The notes: generated by a model from the letters alone, not told the origin. A stretch of 64,000 nucleotides of DNA from Thalassolituus hydrocarboniclasticus (GCF_025345565.1 NZ_CP054475.1:1011501-1075500); one strand, 5' to 3'; numbered from the stretch's first letter, positions 27,093 through 36,024 are shown. Made by a program: numbers and translations.

Positions 27093-27209
27093 GGTGTTGG
27101 GCTCAGCGGGTCAGGATAAGGATCTGTGTTGGTTTTTGTCCTGTGACGGGCAGGGGTCCGATGGGAATAAAAACACAGATTTTGTGCGGGTTTTACGGCT
27201 GTCGGGCAT

Positions 27210-27241
27210 AAAAAAAGCGCAGGCGGAATGCACTGCGCTTT
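27210..27241 (-). terminator. Terminator of the acyltransferase gene
   Basis: On the minus strand GCGCAG and CTGCGC (27233-27238 and 27217-27222) form a stem extended by AAA/TTT and followed by seven T (27210-27216 as A). Confidence 0.88.
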
Positions 27242-27257
27242 GCTGCTGGACGGTCAA

Positions 27258-27833
27258 TTACTGTCCGGCTTTTTTGCCGCTCATCGGCGCGTAGACTGCC
27301 TGAATAGCCTGCATATCGGCGTCGATATCGCCTGTGGTGTGGAATACACCAGCAATGCCGCCGGTTTTGTTCGGGTAATCGAGAAAGCCCATCAGCACCG
27401 GCACGCCGGCGTTATGGGCAATATGATAAAACCCGGTTTTCCAGTAGGTTACCTTTGAGCGGGTGCCTTCCGGCGGCACGATCAGAAACAGCTGTTCGTT
27501 GCTGTTAATGGCATCGACCGAGGCCTGCACCATGTTGTTGGCTTTTGAACGATCAACAGGAATACCGCCCATCCACATCATCAGGCCGCGGAAGGGTGGT
27601 TTGAAAATCTGCTCTTTACCCATCCAGTAAATTTTTACCCGGAAGACAAAAGCGATCATCAGCATAAAGGGCAGATCCCAGTTGCTGGTGTGCGGTGCGG
27701 CAATCATCACGCATTTTTTTAAGTCAGGTGGAATGCTGCCCACGCTTTTCCAGCCGGCCAGCTTCAGAAAAGCAATGGAGCCCCAGCGCAGCAGGGTTTT
27801 CAGGATGGGGGTATCGAACATGGTACGGTGCAT
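27258..27833 (-). CDS. PlsC-like lysophospholipid acyltransferase family protein
   Basis: The 191-residue protein has the acyltransferase block I APHTSNWDLPF (HxxxxD) and block III PPEGTRSKV. Residues GGIPVDRSK form block II. It belongs to the glycerophospholipid acyltransferase superfamily; the exact acceptor is not clear. I choose the ATG at 27833 (MHRTMFDTP) since AGGG lies 5 bases ahead; the frame is open 39 codons further up but that part looks random. A clear terminator follows. Confidence 0.85.
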   Translation of the reverse strand: MHRTMFDTPILKTLLRWGSIAFLKLAGWKSVGSIPPDLKKCVMIAAPHTSNWDLPFMLMIAFVFRVKIYWMGKEQIFKPPFRGLMMWMGGIPVDRSKANNMVQASVDAINSNEQLFLIVPPEGTRSKVTYWKTGFYHIAHNAGVPVLMGFLDYPNKTGGIAGVFHTTGDIDADMQAIQAVYAPMSGKKAGQ

Positions 27834-27974
27834 AGCGGCCCTTTTCTGGTAATAAGGGCCTGGATGACGGACGGCGTAAGCGCGACAGCCCGGAGGATAT
27901 CCAGGCCCGGAAAATGCGGCAATCATATAGCAATGGTACAGAGGTGCCACTGCTTTACATCAAGTTGCCGCGCT

Positions 27975-27991
27975 AAACCGCCTTTTGGCGG
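27975..27991 (-). terminator. Short terminator after the VOC gene
   Basis: On the minus strand CCGCC-AAAA-GGCGG is followed by TTT. The stem is only 5 bp, but it lies directly after the VOC stop. Confidence 0.45.
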
Positions 27992-28001
27992 GTGCAGAAG
28001 C

Positions 28002-28400
28002 TCAGCTGTTCGGCATTTCCATATACATCAGCTCCCAGGTGTGGCCGTCGGGATCTTCAAAGGCCAGGCCGTACATGGGTCCCTGATCCTGTCCCGGGCG
28101 GGCAATGCGTCCACCGTTATCTTCGGCCGCCTGGCCGATGGTATCGACTTCGGTGCGGCTGCTGCAGCTCAGGCACAGTAATACTTCGCTGCTGGTCTGG
28201 GCATCGCACAGACTCTTGGAGGTGAACTGCGAATAGAATTCCGGCTTCAGCAGCATGGCGAAGATGTTGTCGGCAATGACCACGCAGACAGCCACTTCAT
28301 TACTGAATTGCTCGTTAATGCTGAAACCCAGGGCGGTAAAAAACTGGCGCGAACGCTGGATGTCGCTGACGGCGAGATTCACAAAAATCTGACGGCTCAT
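28002..28400 (-). CDS. VOC (glyoxalase/bleomycin resistance-like) family protein
   Basis: The 132-residue protein shows the VOC fold with two beta-alpha-beta-beta-beta units: FVNLAVSDIQRSRQFFTALG at the start and GLAFEDPDGHTWELMYMEM at the end. It resembles the predicted lactoylglutathione-lyase relatives of the YjdN/extradiol type. The substrate is unknown. It stands 140 bases downstream of ribH on the same strand. Confidence 0.88.
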   Translation of the reverse strand: MSRQIFVNLAVSDIQRSRQFFTALGFSINEQFSNEVAVCVVIADNIFAMLLKPEFYSQFTSKSLCDAQTSSEVLLCLSCSSRTEVDTIGQAAEDNGGRIARPGQDQGPMYGLAFEDPDGHTWELMYMEMPNS

Positions 28401-28540
28401 GGCTGTGCTCTTGTTATGGATGAGAGCGCTATTGTTAGCAGATTTTTGCGGCAGAAAAAATCCACAACCGGAATCGCTTTCTGGCTGGCTAGCGGCCGCT
28501 GCAGATGCAGAACGGCCGCCGGGAGTGGCTTAGTATCTGA

Positions 28541-29011
28541 TTAAACGGCTTTGGCACTGGCGGTTAAACGCATGGCCTGATCGGCGGCGTTAGCCAGTTC
28601 CTGCCCTTTCACCACAAAGTGACGGGCATAGTAGTTTTTATGCTCGTCGTGCTCGTGAAAATTGTGCGGGGTCAGTACCGCGGTCAGTACCGGTACTTCG
28701 GTTTCCAGCTGCACCTGCATCAGGCCGTTACAGACGGCGGCGGCAACGAAGTCGTGGCGGTAAATACCACCGTCGACCACCAGAGCGCTGGCGGCAATGG
28801 CGCTGTAGCGTCCGCTCTTGGCCAGCAGTTTAGCCTGCAGGGGAATTTCGTAGGCGCCGGGAGCGGCAATCACATCAATATTGCTGATGTCGTAACCACG
28901 GCTGGCGAGTTCGTCTTTAAAACCATCCAGACACTTGAGCACGATGTCGGTGTGCCAGGAAGCGTGAATAAAGGCGATGCGTTGTTGCTGAGGATTAAAA
29001 GTGTTGTTCAT
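28541..29011 (-). CDS. ribH: 6,7-dimethyl-8-ribityllumazine synthase, type II (RibH2-like)
   Basis: The 156-residue enzyme makes the lumazine precursor of riboflavin. Family signs are IAFIHASWHTDIV, IDVIAAPGAYEIPLQAKLLA, the catalytic His region VVDGGIYRHDFVA, and VPVLTAVLTPHNFHEHDEH. The HASWH and NFHEHDE patterns fit the decameric type II enzymes (RibH2 of Brucella) rather than the E. coli type. It stands alone, without other rib genes, behind its own promoter and an FMN riboswitch, so it may be a second, FMN-controlled copy. Confidence 0.92.
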   Translation of the reverse strand: MNNTFNPQQQRIAFIHASWHTDIVLKCLDGFKDELASRGYDISNIDVIAAPGAYEIPLQAKLLAKSGRYSAIAASALVVDGGIYRHDFVAAAVCNGLMQVQLETEVPVLTAVLTPHNFHEHDEHKNYYARHFVVKGQELANAADQAMRLTASAKAV

Positions 29012-29063
29012 TGGCTCTGATTCTTCTTTAAATGCTGATTAGAATCAGGGCGAACGGGCAGAC

Positions 29064-29094
29064 AAAAGCACGGACAGAGGCGGGCCTCTGTGCT
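29064..29094 (-). terminator. Expression-platform terminator of the FMN riboswitch
   Basis: On the minus strand ACAGAGGC pairs with GCCTCTGT, extended by GCAC/GTGC after a bulge, and is followed by TTTT. It lies between the aptamer and ribH, as expected for attenuation when FMN is bound. Confidence 0.8.
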
Positions 29095-29100
29095 GTCTGA

Positions 29101-29255
<155 letters not shown>

Positions 29256-29285
29256 GCGCTCTCAGCAGGCTGAGACCGCGGCGGC

Positions 29286-29314
29286 AATATAGGGAGTTTG
29301 GCAGAAAGAGTCAA
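29286..29314 (-). promoter_or_regulatory. Sigma-70 promoter of the riboswitch-ribH transcript
   Basis: On the minus strand TTGACT (29309-29314) and TATATT (29286-29291) are exactly 17 bases apart, about 35 bases before the aptamer. Confidence 0.8.
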
Positions 29315-29321
29315 AGGCAGC

Positions 29322-29378
29322 GGGCGCAACGCATTGTTGCGTCGGATGCCCGATGGCACCGGATACTTAGTTGCGCCC
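29322..29378. repeat. Inverted repeat between the aspartoacylase-like gene and the ribH promoter
   Basis: GGGCGCAAC (29322-29330) and GTTGCGCCC (29370-29378) are perfect 9-base arms. It may insulate ribH from read-through of the upstream gene; no T-run follows. Confidence 0.5.
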
Positions 29379-29416
29379 GTGCTGTTTTTACTGCACCAGA
29401 ACAGGCAGGCCGGGCA

Positions 29417-30442
29417 TCAGCTCAGGGCTTCGTCCGGCAGCAGATCCTGCAGCTGTTCGATACCTTCGACCACATCATCAGGCTGATGGAAATAGGCCAC
29501 GTGGTACATGGCTTCGCCTTCCTGCACCAGCGGGATATTGGTTTTGCCGATAATAATGCCTTCGTAACGCGAGCGGACTTCGTCCAGTACGGTGCCGTAC
29601 GGGTCGCGGATGGTGGCGAGTAATTCCTGCTTCTGAACGCGGTCACCGAGTTCTTTATTGTGCTGCACAAAGCCGCTGTCGGTAGCGCGTTCCCAGGCGC
29701 TGGTGCGTGCCGTGACCGGCTCCAGCACATGGGATTTTTTCGCCCGGCTGCGCGGCAGCATACCGAGATAGCGCATCACATTAATGGTGCCGCGTTCACC
29801 GGCACGGATGCACAGCTCGTCGTAACGCAGGGCTTCGCCGGCTTCGTACAGCAGAATACGCACGCCGTGGTCGGCGGCGGCTTCACGCAGCGAGCCATCG
29901 CGCAGGTTGGAATTCAGCAGTACCGGAACACCAAAGGCGCTGGCCATGGCGGCGGTTTCTTCATCGTCGAGGTTGGCGCGGATCTGCGGCAGGTTCGAAC
30001 GGTGAATGGCGCCGGTATGAAAGTCGATGCCGTAATCGCATTTGCTGACGATTTCTTCGAGAAACATGTTCGCCATACGCGCCGCCAGCGAGCCTTTTTT
30101 ACTGCCGGGAAAAGAGCGGTTTAAATCGCGGCGGTCGGGCAGATAACGGCTGTGGTTTATTACGCCGTATACATTCACCACCGGTACTGCGATTAACGTA
30201 CCGCGCAGGCTGTTGAGTTTGCGCGAATTAATCAGCCGCTGAATGATCTCGATGCCATTCAGCTCGTCGCCATGAATAGCGGCGCTGATAAATAAGGTCG
30301 GGCCGGGGCGTTTGCCTCGTTTAACAAACACCGGCATAGAGACGGAATTGTCGGTGTATAAACGCCCGACCGGTAATTCGATTTTCTGGCTTTCGCCGGG
30401 AGCGATACTGACCCCGGCAATTTCAATACTTCGCTTTGGCAT
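29417..30442 (-). CDS. Succinylglutamate desuccinylase/aspartoacylase family protein
   Basis: The 341-residue zinc hydrolase has the M14-like metal site: AAIHGDELNGIE (His and Glu ligands), DLNRSFPG, and DFHTGA. A C-terminal beta-barrel domain (about 260-330) is present, as in the larger AstE-like group. It follows rimK by 38 bases on the same strand. RimK adds glutamates to ribosomal protein S6, and members of this family often sit beside rimK; removal of such tails, or another amide hydrolysis, is inferred only from context. Confidence 0.85.
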   Translation of the reverse strand: MPKRSIEIAGVSIAPGESQKIELPVGRLYTDNSVSMPVFVKRGKRPGPTLFISAAIHGDELNGIEIIQRLINSRKLNSLRGTLIAVPVVNVYGVINHSRYLPDRRDLNRSFPGSKKGSLAARMANMFLEEIVSKCDYGIDFHTGAIHRSNLPQIRANLDDEETAAMASAFGVPVLLNSNLRDGSLREAAADHGVRILLYEAGEALRYDELCIRAGERGTINVMRYLGMLPRSRAKKSHVLEPVTARTSAWERATDSGFVQHNKELGDRVQKQELLATIRDPYGTVLDEVRSRYEGIIIGKTNIPLVQEGEAMYHVAYFHQPDDVVEGIEQLQDLLPDEALS

Positions 30443-30480
30443 GCTTTCCCTGATCGTTTTTTATAAACCCGGCGCGGGCA

Positions 30481-31383
30481 TTAACCCTGACCGCGGGTTT
30501 TGGTACTGCCGCGGGCTGATTTTTCCAGAAACTGGAACACCATACCGGCAACGTCTTTACCGGTGGCGGTTTCAATGCCTTCGAGACCCGGAGAGGAGTT
30601 TACTTCCATCACCACCGGACCATTGTTGGAGCGCAGAATATCCACACCGCACATATTCAGGCCCATGGCCTTGGCGGCGTCGATGGCGGTTCTGCGCTCA
30701 GCTGCCGATAAGCGTACGATTTCGGCACTGCCGCCACGGTGCAGGTTGGAGCGGAATTCACCTTCGGCGGCCTGACGCTTCATCGCCGCGACAACTTTAC
30801 CGCCAACCACTAAACAGCGGATGTCGGCACCGCCGGCTTCTTTAATAAATTCCTGCACCAGAATGTTGGCGTTCAGGCCCATAAAGGCTTCGATAATGCT
30901 TTCCGCGGCTTTTTTGGTATCGGCCAGTACCACGCCGATGCCCTGGGTGCCTTCCAGCAATTTGATCACCAGCGGCGCGCCGCCGACGTTTTTGATCAGG
31001 TCGTCAACGTTATCCGGACGGTGGGCAAAGCCGGTACGCGGCAGGCCGATACCTTTACGTGACAGTAATTGCAGCGAACGCAGCTTATCGCGCGAGCGGC
31101 TGATGGCGACGGATTCGTTAATGGAATAGGTGCCCATCATTTCAAACTGGCGCACCACCGCCGTACCGTAGAAGGTGACGGAGGCGCCGATGCGCGGAAT
31201 CACCGCATCGTACTGCGGCAGGGCGTCACCTTTGTAACGCACCGTCGGCTTGTTACTGGTGATGTCCATATAGCAGTGCAGGGTGTCGATAATATCGACC
31301 TCATGCCCACGTTGCTCCCCCGCTTCTTTCAGACGACGGGTCGAATAAAGATTGGGATTACGGGAAAGAATGGCGATACGCAT
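30481..31383 (-). CDS. rimK: Ribosomal protein S6 glutamate ligase, RimK
   Basis: The 300-residue ATP-grasp ligase adds glutamate residues to the C-terminus of ribosomal protein S6. Signs: the start [43 protein letters not shown], the ATP-binding loop [14 protein letters not shown], and the metal-binding [15 protein letters not shown]. Length is normal. It leads a probable two-gene operon with the aspartoacylase-like gene. The ATP-dependent zinc protease gene often found next to rimK is not present here. Confidence 0.95.
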   Translation of the reverse strand: MRIAILSRNPNLYSTRRLKEAGEQRGHEVDIIDTLHCYMDITSNKPTVRYKGDALPQYDAVIPRIGASVTFYGTAVVRQFEMMGTYSINESVAISRSRDKLRSLQLLSRKGIGLPRTGFAHRPDNVDDLIKNVGGAPLVIKLLEGTQGIGVVLADTKKAAESIIEAFMGLNANILVQEFIKEAGGADIRCLVVGGKVVAAMKRQAAEGEFRSNLHRGGSAEIVRLSAAERRTAIDAAKAMGLNMCGVDILRSNNGPVVMEVNSSPGLEGIETATGKDVAGMVFQFLEKSARGSTKTRGQG

Positions 31384-31504
31384 AGCGGCTTCCGGAAGCT
31401 GAAAATAAAGCGCTTAGTCTGCGCTGACGGATGGCAAATGTCATCATAGGCAGAAAAAGATAGTTACAGACAGGGCAGAGGCAGGGGCGGGCATTGCCAC
31501 TGCC

Positions 31505-31783
31505 TCAGTTACGGTAAATAGTCTCGATCAGATGGTAGCCAAAGCGGGTTTTAACCGGCCCCTGTACTTTTAACAGCGGCCCTTTGAACACCACATCGTC
31601 AAAGGCTTTGACCATATCGCCTTTGTTGAACTCACCCAGGCTGCCACCGTTTTTCTTGCTCGGGCAAATGGAGTGTTGTTTGGCCAGTTTGCTGAAGTCC
31701 GCTCCTTTATCGAGCAATTGCTTCAGTTTGTCGGCTTCTTCTTTGGTTTTTACCAGAATATGGCGGGCACAGGCGCGGGGCAT
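31505..31783 (-). CDS. Parvulin-type peptidyl-prolyl isomerase (PpiC-like)
   Basis: The 92-residue single-domain parvulin speeds proline isomerisation. It has [40 protein letters not shown] and [11 protein letters not shown], matching PpiC. No signal peptide is present, so it is cytosolic. It is divergent from upp across 124 bases. Confidence 0.95.
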   Translation of the reverse strand: MPRACARHILVKTKEEADKLKQLLDKGADFSKLAKQHSICPSKKNGGSLGEFNKGDMVKAFDDVVFKGPLLKVQGPVKTRFGYHLIETIYRN

Positions 31784-31907
31784 ACTTACCTCGGATTCAG
31801 TCTATCAGGCCAATCTGACCATTCGGTTAAATTTTGCGTCGCGCAGGATCAGGTGCTGTGCGAAAATTGCGCCCGTTATTGTACCCGAAAGACAGAATGA
31901 GGCATGC

Positions 31908-32534
31908 ATGAGCGTACATGAGATCCGCCACCCCCTGGTGCAGCATAAAATTGGTTTGATGCGATCCAAATCAATGAGCACCCGCACCTTCCGCCAATTG
32001 GCGGCTGAAGTCGGCAACCTGCTGACCTACGAAGCAACCAAAGATATGGAACTGGAAACCTACACCCTCGATGGCTGGTGTGGTCCGGTTGAAGCGGAGC
32101 GGATTCGCGGCAAAAAAATCACCGTTGTACCGATTCTGCGTGCCGGTCTGGGCATGCTGGACGGCGTGCTGGAGCTGGTGCCCAGTGCCAAGATCAGCGT
32201 TGTCGGCCTGTACCGCGATGAAGAAACCCTGGAGCCGGTGAGCTACTTCGACAAGCTGGCCGGTGATATCGACCAGCGTATGTCACTGATTGTTGACCCT
32301 ATGCTGGCGACTGGCGGTTCGATGGTGGCAACCATTGATCTGTTAAAACAAGCCGGTTGTACCAGCATCCGCGCGCTGGTGCTGGTAGCCGCACCGGAAG
32401 GTATTAAAAAGGTTCAGGATGCGCACCCGGATGTGGATATTTATACCGCATCGGTGGACAGCCATCTGAATGAGCAGGGGTACATTATCCCTGGTCTGGG
32501 CGATGCCGGTGACAAGATCTTCGGCACGAAATAA
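31908..32534 (+). CDS. upp: Uracil phosphoribosyltransferase
   Basis: The 208-residue enzyme makes UMP from uracil and PRPP. It has the start [17 protein letters not shown], the PRPP loop [11 protein letters not shown], and the C-terminal [17 protein letters not shown]. The ATG at 31908 has GAGG ahead and gives the exact family length; the frame is open upstream but not conserved. The uracil permease gene follows 20 bases later, so this is a uracil salvage operon. Confidence 0.98.
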   Translation: MSVHEIRHPLVQHKIGLMRSKSMSTRTFRQLAAEVGNLLTYEATKDMELETYTLDGWCGPVEAERIRGKKITVVPILRAGLGMLDGVLELVPSAKISVVGLYRDEETLEPVSYFDKLAGDIDQRMSLIVDPMLATGGSMVATIDLLKQAGCTSIRALVLVAAPEGIKKVQDAHPDVDIYTASVDSHLNEQGYIIPGLGDAGDKIFGTK

Positions 32535-32554
32535 TTAAAATCAGGGGAGTTTCT

Positions 32555-33853
32555 ATGCGGGACAATACAGAAGATCTGTATCGCGGCTGGCGTATGGTGC
32601 TGGCGGGCATGCAAATGCTGTTTGTGGCCTTCGGCGCACTGGTGCTGGTGCCGTTGATTACCGGCCTCGATCCGAGTGTGGCGCTGTTTACCGCCGGTAT
32701 CGGTACGCTGATTTTTCAGTTCACCACCAAGCGTTCAGTGCCGGTTTTTCTGGCCTCATCGTTTGCCTTTATTGCGCCGATTCTGTTCAGCGTAAAAACC
32801 TGGGGCATGGCGGCTACCATGGGTGCGCTGTTCTGCGCCGGTATGGTTTATGTCGCGCTGTCGGCTCTGGTGGCATTGCGTGGCCCGGGTTTCCTGCATC
32901 GTTTACTGCCGCCGGTGGTTACCGGTCCGATCATTATGGTGATTGGTCTGGGCTTAGCTCCTATCGCGGTGAATATGGCGATGGGTAAGGCCGGTGATGC
33001 GTCAGCAGAACTCTTCCCCTATGCCGATGCCATGTGGGTATCGATGCCTGCCCTGATTACCACCTTGCTGGTGGCTACTCTGGCGAAAGGTATTTTCCGT
33101 CTGGTGCCGATTCTGGCCGGTGTGGCGGTGGGTTACACCATCGCGGCGTTTACCGGCATGGTCGATCTGACAGCTGTGGATGCCAGCCCCTGGGTTAAGT
33201 TACCGCAGTTTGTGACGCCGGAATTTCAGCTGGCGGCCATTCTGTTTATGATTCCGGTGGCCATTGCGCCGGCGATTGAACACGTTGGTGACGTTCTGGC
33301 CATCGGCAGTGTGACCGGTAAAAACTACGTGCAGAAGCCTGGTCTGCACCGCACTCTGCTGGGCGATGGTCTGGCGACTTCTGCGGCGTCTCTGTTTGGC
33401 GGCCCGCCAAATACTACCTACTCCGAAGTGACCGGTGCGGTGATGCTGACCAAAGCCTTTAACCCGGTAGTAATGACCTGGGCGGCGGTGTTTGCCATTG
33501 TGCTGGCATTCGTGGCCAAGTTTGGTGTGCTGCTGCAGACCATTCCGACGCCGGTGATGGGCGGTATTATGATTCTGCTGTTCGGCTCTATTGCCGGTGT
33601 CGGCATGAACATCCTGATCAAAGCCAAAGTCGATATGAGCGCGCAGCGCAATCTGGTGATAGTGGCGACCACGCTGGTATTCGGTATTGGTGGTATGGCA
33701 ATTGGTTCTTCCGAGTTCCACCTGCAGGGCGTCAGCCTGTGTGGTGTGGTGGCGATTGTGCTGAACCTGCTGTTGCCGCATGAAAAAGCCGACGCTGAAG
33801 ACCTGCATGAAGAGCAGGAAATTGTGGAAGATATTCTGGAACACAGTAAATAA
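32555..33853 (+). CDS. uraA: Uracil permease, NCS2 family
   Basis: The 432-residue transporter brings uracil into the cell with protons. It has about 12-14 membrane helices and the NCS2 features: a helix with GALVLVPLITGLDPSVALF, the motif AIEHVGDVLAIGSVTG (conserved Glu and His of substrate binding), and GGPPNTTYSEVTGAV. A strong ribosome site (AGGGGAG) precedes the ATG. It follows upp directly, and a good terminator ends the operon. Confidence 0.94.
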   Translation: MRDNTEDLYRGWRMVLAGMQMLFVAFGALVLVPLITGLDPSVALFTAGIGTLIFQFTTKRSVPVFLASSFAFIAPILFSVKTWGMAATMGALFCAGMVYVALSALVALRGPGFLHRLLPPVVTGPIIMVIGLGLAPIAVNMAMGKAGDASAELFPYADAMWVSMPALITTLLVATLAKGIFRLVPILAGVAVGYTIAAFTGMVDLTAVDASPWVKLPQFVTPEFQLAAILFMIPVAIAPAIEHVGDVLAIGSVTGKNYVQKPGLHRTLLGDGLATSAASLFGGPPNTTYSEVTGAVMLTKAFNPVVMTWAAVFAIVLAFVAKFGVLLQTIPTPVMGGIMILLFGSIAGVGMNILIKAKVDMSAQRNLVIVATTLVFGIGGMAIGSSEFHLQGVSLCGVVAIVLNLLLPHEKADAEDLHEEQEIVEDILEHSK

Positions 33854-33886
33854 GCTGTCGTTTCTTTTTATCTGCATTATCCGCAG

Positions 33887-33915
33887 AAAAATGGCCGCCT
33901 TTGCGGCCATTTTTT
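33887..33915. terminator. Bidirectional terminator between uraA and the TonB-like gene
   Basis: ATGGCCGC (33891-33898) pairs with GCGGCCAT (33903-33910), with A-run ahead and T-run behind, so it can end both convergent genes. Confidence 0.92.
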
Positions 33916-33944
33916 ATGGGCTGTGTTCAGGGCATACCGCTGCG

Positions 33945-34739
33945 TTATTGCAGGGTGCGGATGGTCGGACGGAAGGTATACGACGCTGGTAATTCATCCG
34001 GCACTCTGGGGTAGGGGTTAGCGGCCAGTGCGGCTTTGACGGCCCAGTCGTCCATGATCGGGTCACCGCTGGAGCGGATAACCCGCACGTTGGTGGCCAC
34101 CTGACGGTAACTTAAGGTCAGCTCCAGCCTTACGCTGCCACTGAATTGCGCCGGTGCAATTACCCGTTCGCGCAGATGCGCGAGCAGTTGCTGCTGGTAG
34201 CTGCGCTCCAGCGGATCGGCTGATAAATCTTCTTTCTCAGTGACCAGTCCGCTTTGCTTCTGGCTCGGTTGTTGCGCTGTCTGTGCGGTTGACTGCTGCG
34301 TTGGTTGTGGTGCGGATTGCGGCTCAGGTATTGGCTTCTGGGTTTGTTGTTTGGCAGTTTCTGTTTTTGCCTGAGGCTGCTTCTGAATCTGCTCCGGAGC
34401 TGTGTTTTGTTTCACCGCCGCGTTTTGCTTTAGCACTGCATTTTGCTTGAGAGCCGCGCTTTGGCTTTGAGCTGTCTCCTGAACCTGGGCTGTATGAACC
34501 TCAGCCGTCTGAACCTGAGCTGCGGCATCATCCTGCAAGGTCTGAGCGGTTACCTCTGGCTGGCGCAGTTCGGCATTAATTACGGGTTGGGTCTGTGCCG
34601 GTGTCAGCCGTACAGAGAAAGGCGCCGACAGCAGCAGGGCATGCAGCAGCAACGAGATAGCCACAGCCAGCAGCAAGCGCTGGTAGTGTCGCCGTTTCTG
34701 TGCCGGGAGTTTGCTGAAAAACCCTTCTGCCACAATCAC
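33945..34739 (-). CDS. TonB-like energy transducer protein
   Basis: The 264-residue protein has a short basic cytoplasmic start and one membrane helix (about 21-40, LLLAVAISLLLHALLLSAPF). A long Gln/Ala/Pro/Lys-rich linker follows (about 55-165), with near repeats such as KQNAVLKQNAAVKQNTA. The TonB-type C-terminal domain is at about 178-262 (VRVIRSSGDPIMDDWAVKAA). No exbB/exbD genes are adjacent, so energy would come from a distant ExbBD. The start is a GTG (34739, or 34733 which has better ribosome-site spacing). Confidence 0.8.
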   Translation of the reverse strand: MIVAEGFFSKLPAQKRRHYQRLLLAVAISLLLHALLLSAPFSVRLTPAQTQPVINAELRQPEVTAQTLQDDAAAQVQTAEVHTAQVQETAQSQSAALKQNAVLKQNAAVKQNTAPEQIQKQPQAKTETAKQQTQKPIPEPQSAPQPTQQSTAQTAQQPSQKQSGLVTEKEDLSADPLERSYQQQLLAHLRERVIAPAQFSGSVRLELTLSYRQVATNVRVIRSSGDPIMDDWAVKAALAANPYPRVPDELPASYTFRPTIRTLQ

Positions 34740-34750
34740 TTACCCGTGTT

Positions 34751-34787
34751 ATAGACAATTGCTATGGCTATGATTGGCAAAATTAAT
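34751..34787. promoter_or_regulatory. OxyR-like binding motif upstream of the peroxiredoxin gene
   Basis: ATAG (34751-34754), CTAT (34762-34765), ATTG (34773-34776) and TAAT (34784-34787) follow the OxyR pattern of four tetrads at 7-base spacing. The first two match perfectly, the third 3 of 4, the fourth weakly. It lies 140 bases before the peroxiredoxin start, and also just before the divergent TonB-like gene. Confidence 0.45.
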
Positions 34788-34927
34788 CATCGCCCTGATT
34801 CTCTGGCGGCGGCGGTATGCTTAGCCGGGAGCGCGTTGTATGATACCAGCTCTTTATGCTCCGGCTGCGCCGCAGGTGTTGTCCGGATAATACCGATAAA
34901 TTTCAGAACTCACAGGGAGTAAGAAAC

Positions 34928-35530
34928 ATGAGCGTACTGGTAGGTAAAAAAGCACCTGACTTTACCGTTCCGGCTGTACTGGGCAACGGTACCATCGTTG
35001 ATTCATACAACTTCGCAGAAGCAACCAAAGGCAAATACGCTCTGGTGTTCTTCTATCCACTGGATTTCACCTTCGTGTGCCCATCTGAGCTGATCGCTCT
35101 GGATCACCGTATGGCCAAGTTCGAAGAACTGGGCGTGGAAGTGATTTCTGTGTCTATCGACTCTCACTTTACCCACAACGCATGGCGTAACACGCCGGTT
35201 GCCAAAGGTGGTATCGGCGAAGTTAAGTACACCATGGCGGCTGACGTTGACCACGGTATCTGTAAAGCATACGACGTAGAAACTGCCGGTGGCGTTGCGC
35301 TGCGTGGTGCTTTCCTGATCGATAAAGAAGGTGTGGTACGTGCTGCCAACATCAACGACCTGCCACTGGGCCGTAACATCGATGAGCTGGTGCGTCTGGT
35401 TGAAGCTCTGCAATTCCACGAAGCGCACGGCGAAGTTTGCCCGGCTGGCTGGAACAAAGGCGACAAAGGTATGGACGCATCTCCTGAAGGTGTTGCCAAG
35501 TATCTGGCAGAAGAAGCCGGCAAACTGTAA
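34928..35530 (+). CDS. Typical 2-Cys peroxiredoxin (AhpC/Prx1 type)
   Basis: The 200-residue enzyme reduces peroxides with thioredoxin-type partners. The peroxidatic Cys is C51 in PLDFTFVCPSE and the resolving Cys is C171 in GEVCPAGW. This is the Prx1/AhpC-TSA group. I choose the ATG at 34928, with AGGGAG ahead; an ATG 24 codons upstream lies in non-conserved sequence. Codon choice suggests strong expression. It ends with a clear terminator and may be under OxyR. Confidence 0.95.
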   Translation: MSVLVGKKAPDFTVPAVLGNGTIVDSYNFAEATKGKYALVFFYPLDFTFVCPSELIALDHRMAKFEELGVEVISVSIDSHFTHNAWRNTPVAKGGIGEVKYTMAADVDHGICKAYDVETAGGVALRGAFLIDKEGVVRAANINDLPLGRNIDELVRLVEALQFHEAHGEVCPAGWNKGDKGMDASPEGVAKYLAEEAGKL

Positions 35531-35544
35531 GTTTTGCCCTTCTG

Positions 35545-35572
35545 AAAAAACCCGCCTTGTGCGGGTTTTTTT
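35545..35572 (+). terminator. Terminator after the peroxiredoxin gene
   Basis: AAAAACCCGC pairs with GCGGGTTTTT around a 5-base loop, with a T7 run (35566-35572). Confidence 0.92.
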
Positions 35573-35935
35573 ATGCCCGCCATCCGTGGCGGGCACCCTT
35601 CGGGCCGCGCTGAAGCGCGTTAAGCTATGCTCCTGCTGCGCTTTGATGGCGGCCATCCATGGCCGCCACCCTGCGGGCCATTGCTGCGCAATGTTGATCA
35701 ACGCTCCCGGCGTTGATGCTATGCCCACAATCCGTGGCCAGTATTCAGAACAATCAGCCTTCGGGCCGCGCAGAAGCGCGTTAAGCTATGCTCCTGCTGC
35801 GCTTTGATGGCGGTCATCCATGGCCGCCACCCTGCGGGCCATTGCTGCGCAATGTTGATCAAAGCTCCCGGCGTTGATGCTATGCCCGCCATCCGTGGCG
35901 GGTATCCTGCGGGCCATTGCTGCACAATGTTGATG
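35573..35935. repeat. Tandem repeat array, 161-bp unit with palindromic modules
   Basis: A unit starting CCTTCGGGCC begins at 35597 and again at 35758, a period of 161 bases. A partial third copy follows to about 35935. Each unit contains GCGCGTTAAGCTATGCTCC, the palindrome-like GGCGGCCATCCATGGCCGCC (second copy has one change) and TTGCTGCGCAATGTTGATCA. ATGCCCGCCATCCGTGGCGG flanks both ends (35573 and 35881). Copies are nearly identical. Open frames through it are by-products of the repeat. This looks like a REP/BIME-type or other palindromic repeat family amplified in tandem. Confidence 0.85.
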
Positions 35936-36024
35936 GTAAGCCTGCCATATATAGCGCCTGCATCCATGCCTGTTGCGCTGGTCTACGCTTAGATTCTGGT
36001 TATCGGCAAATAGCGGAGCTTTGT

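Noticed and set aside
33200-33910. 236-residue minus-strand frame opposite uraA
   Set aside because: His/Gln/Asn-rich reading of a membrane-protein gene on the other strand; a typical shadow frame.
35331-35967. Several open frames across the 161-bp repeat
   Set aside because: They repeat the same translated motif in each copy and follow the DNA repeat; no ribosome sites.
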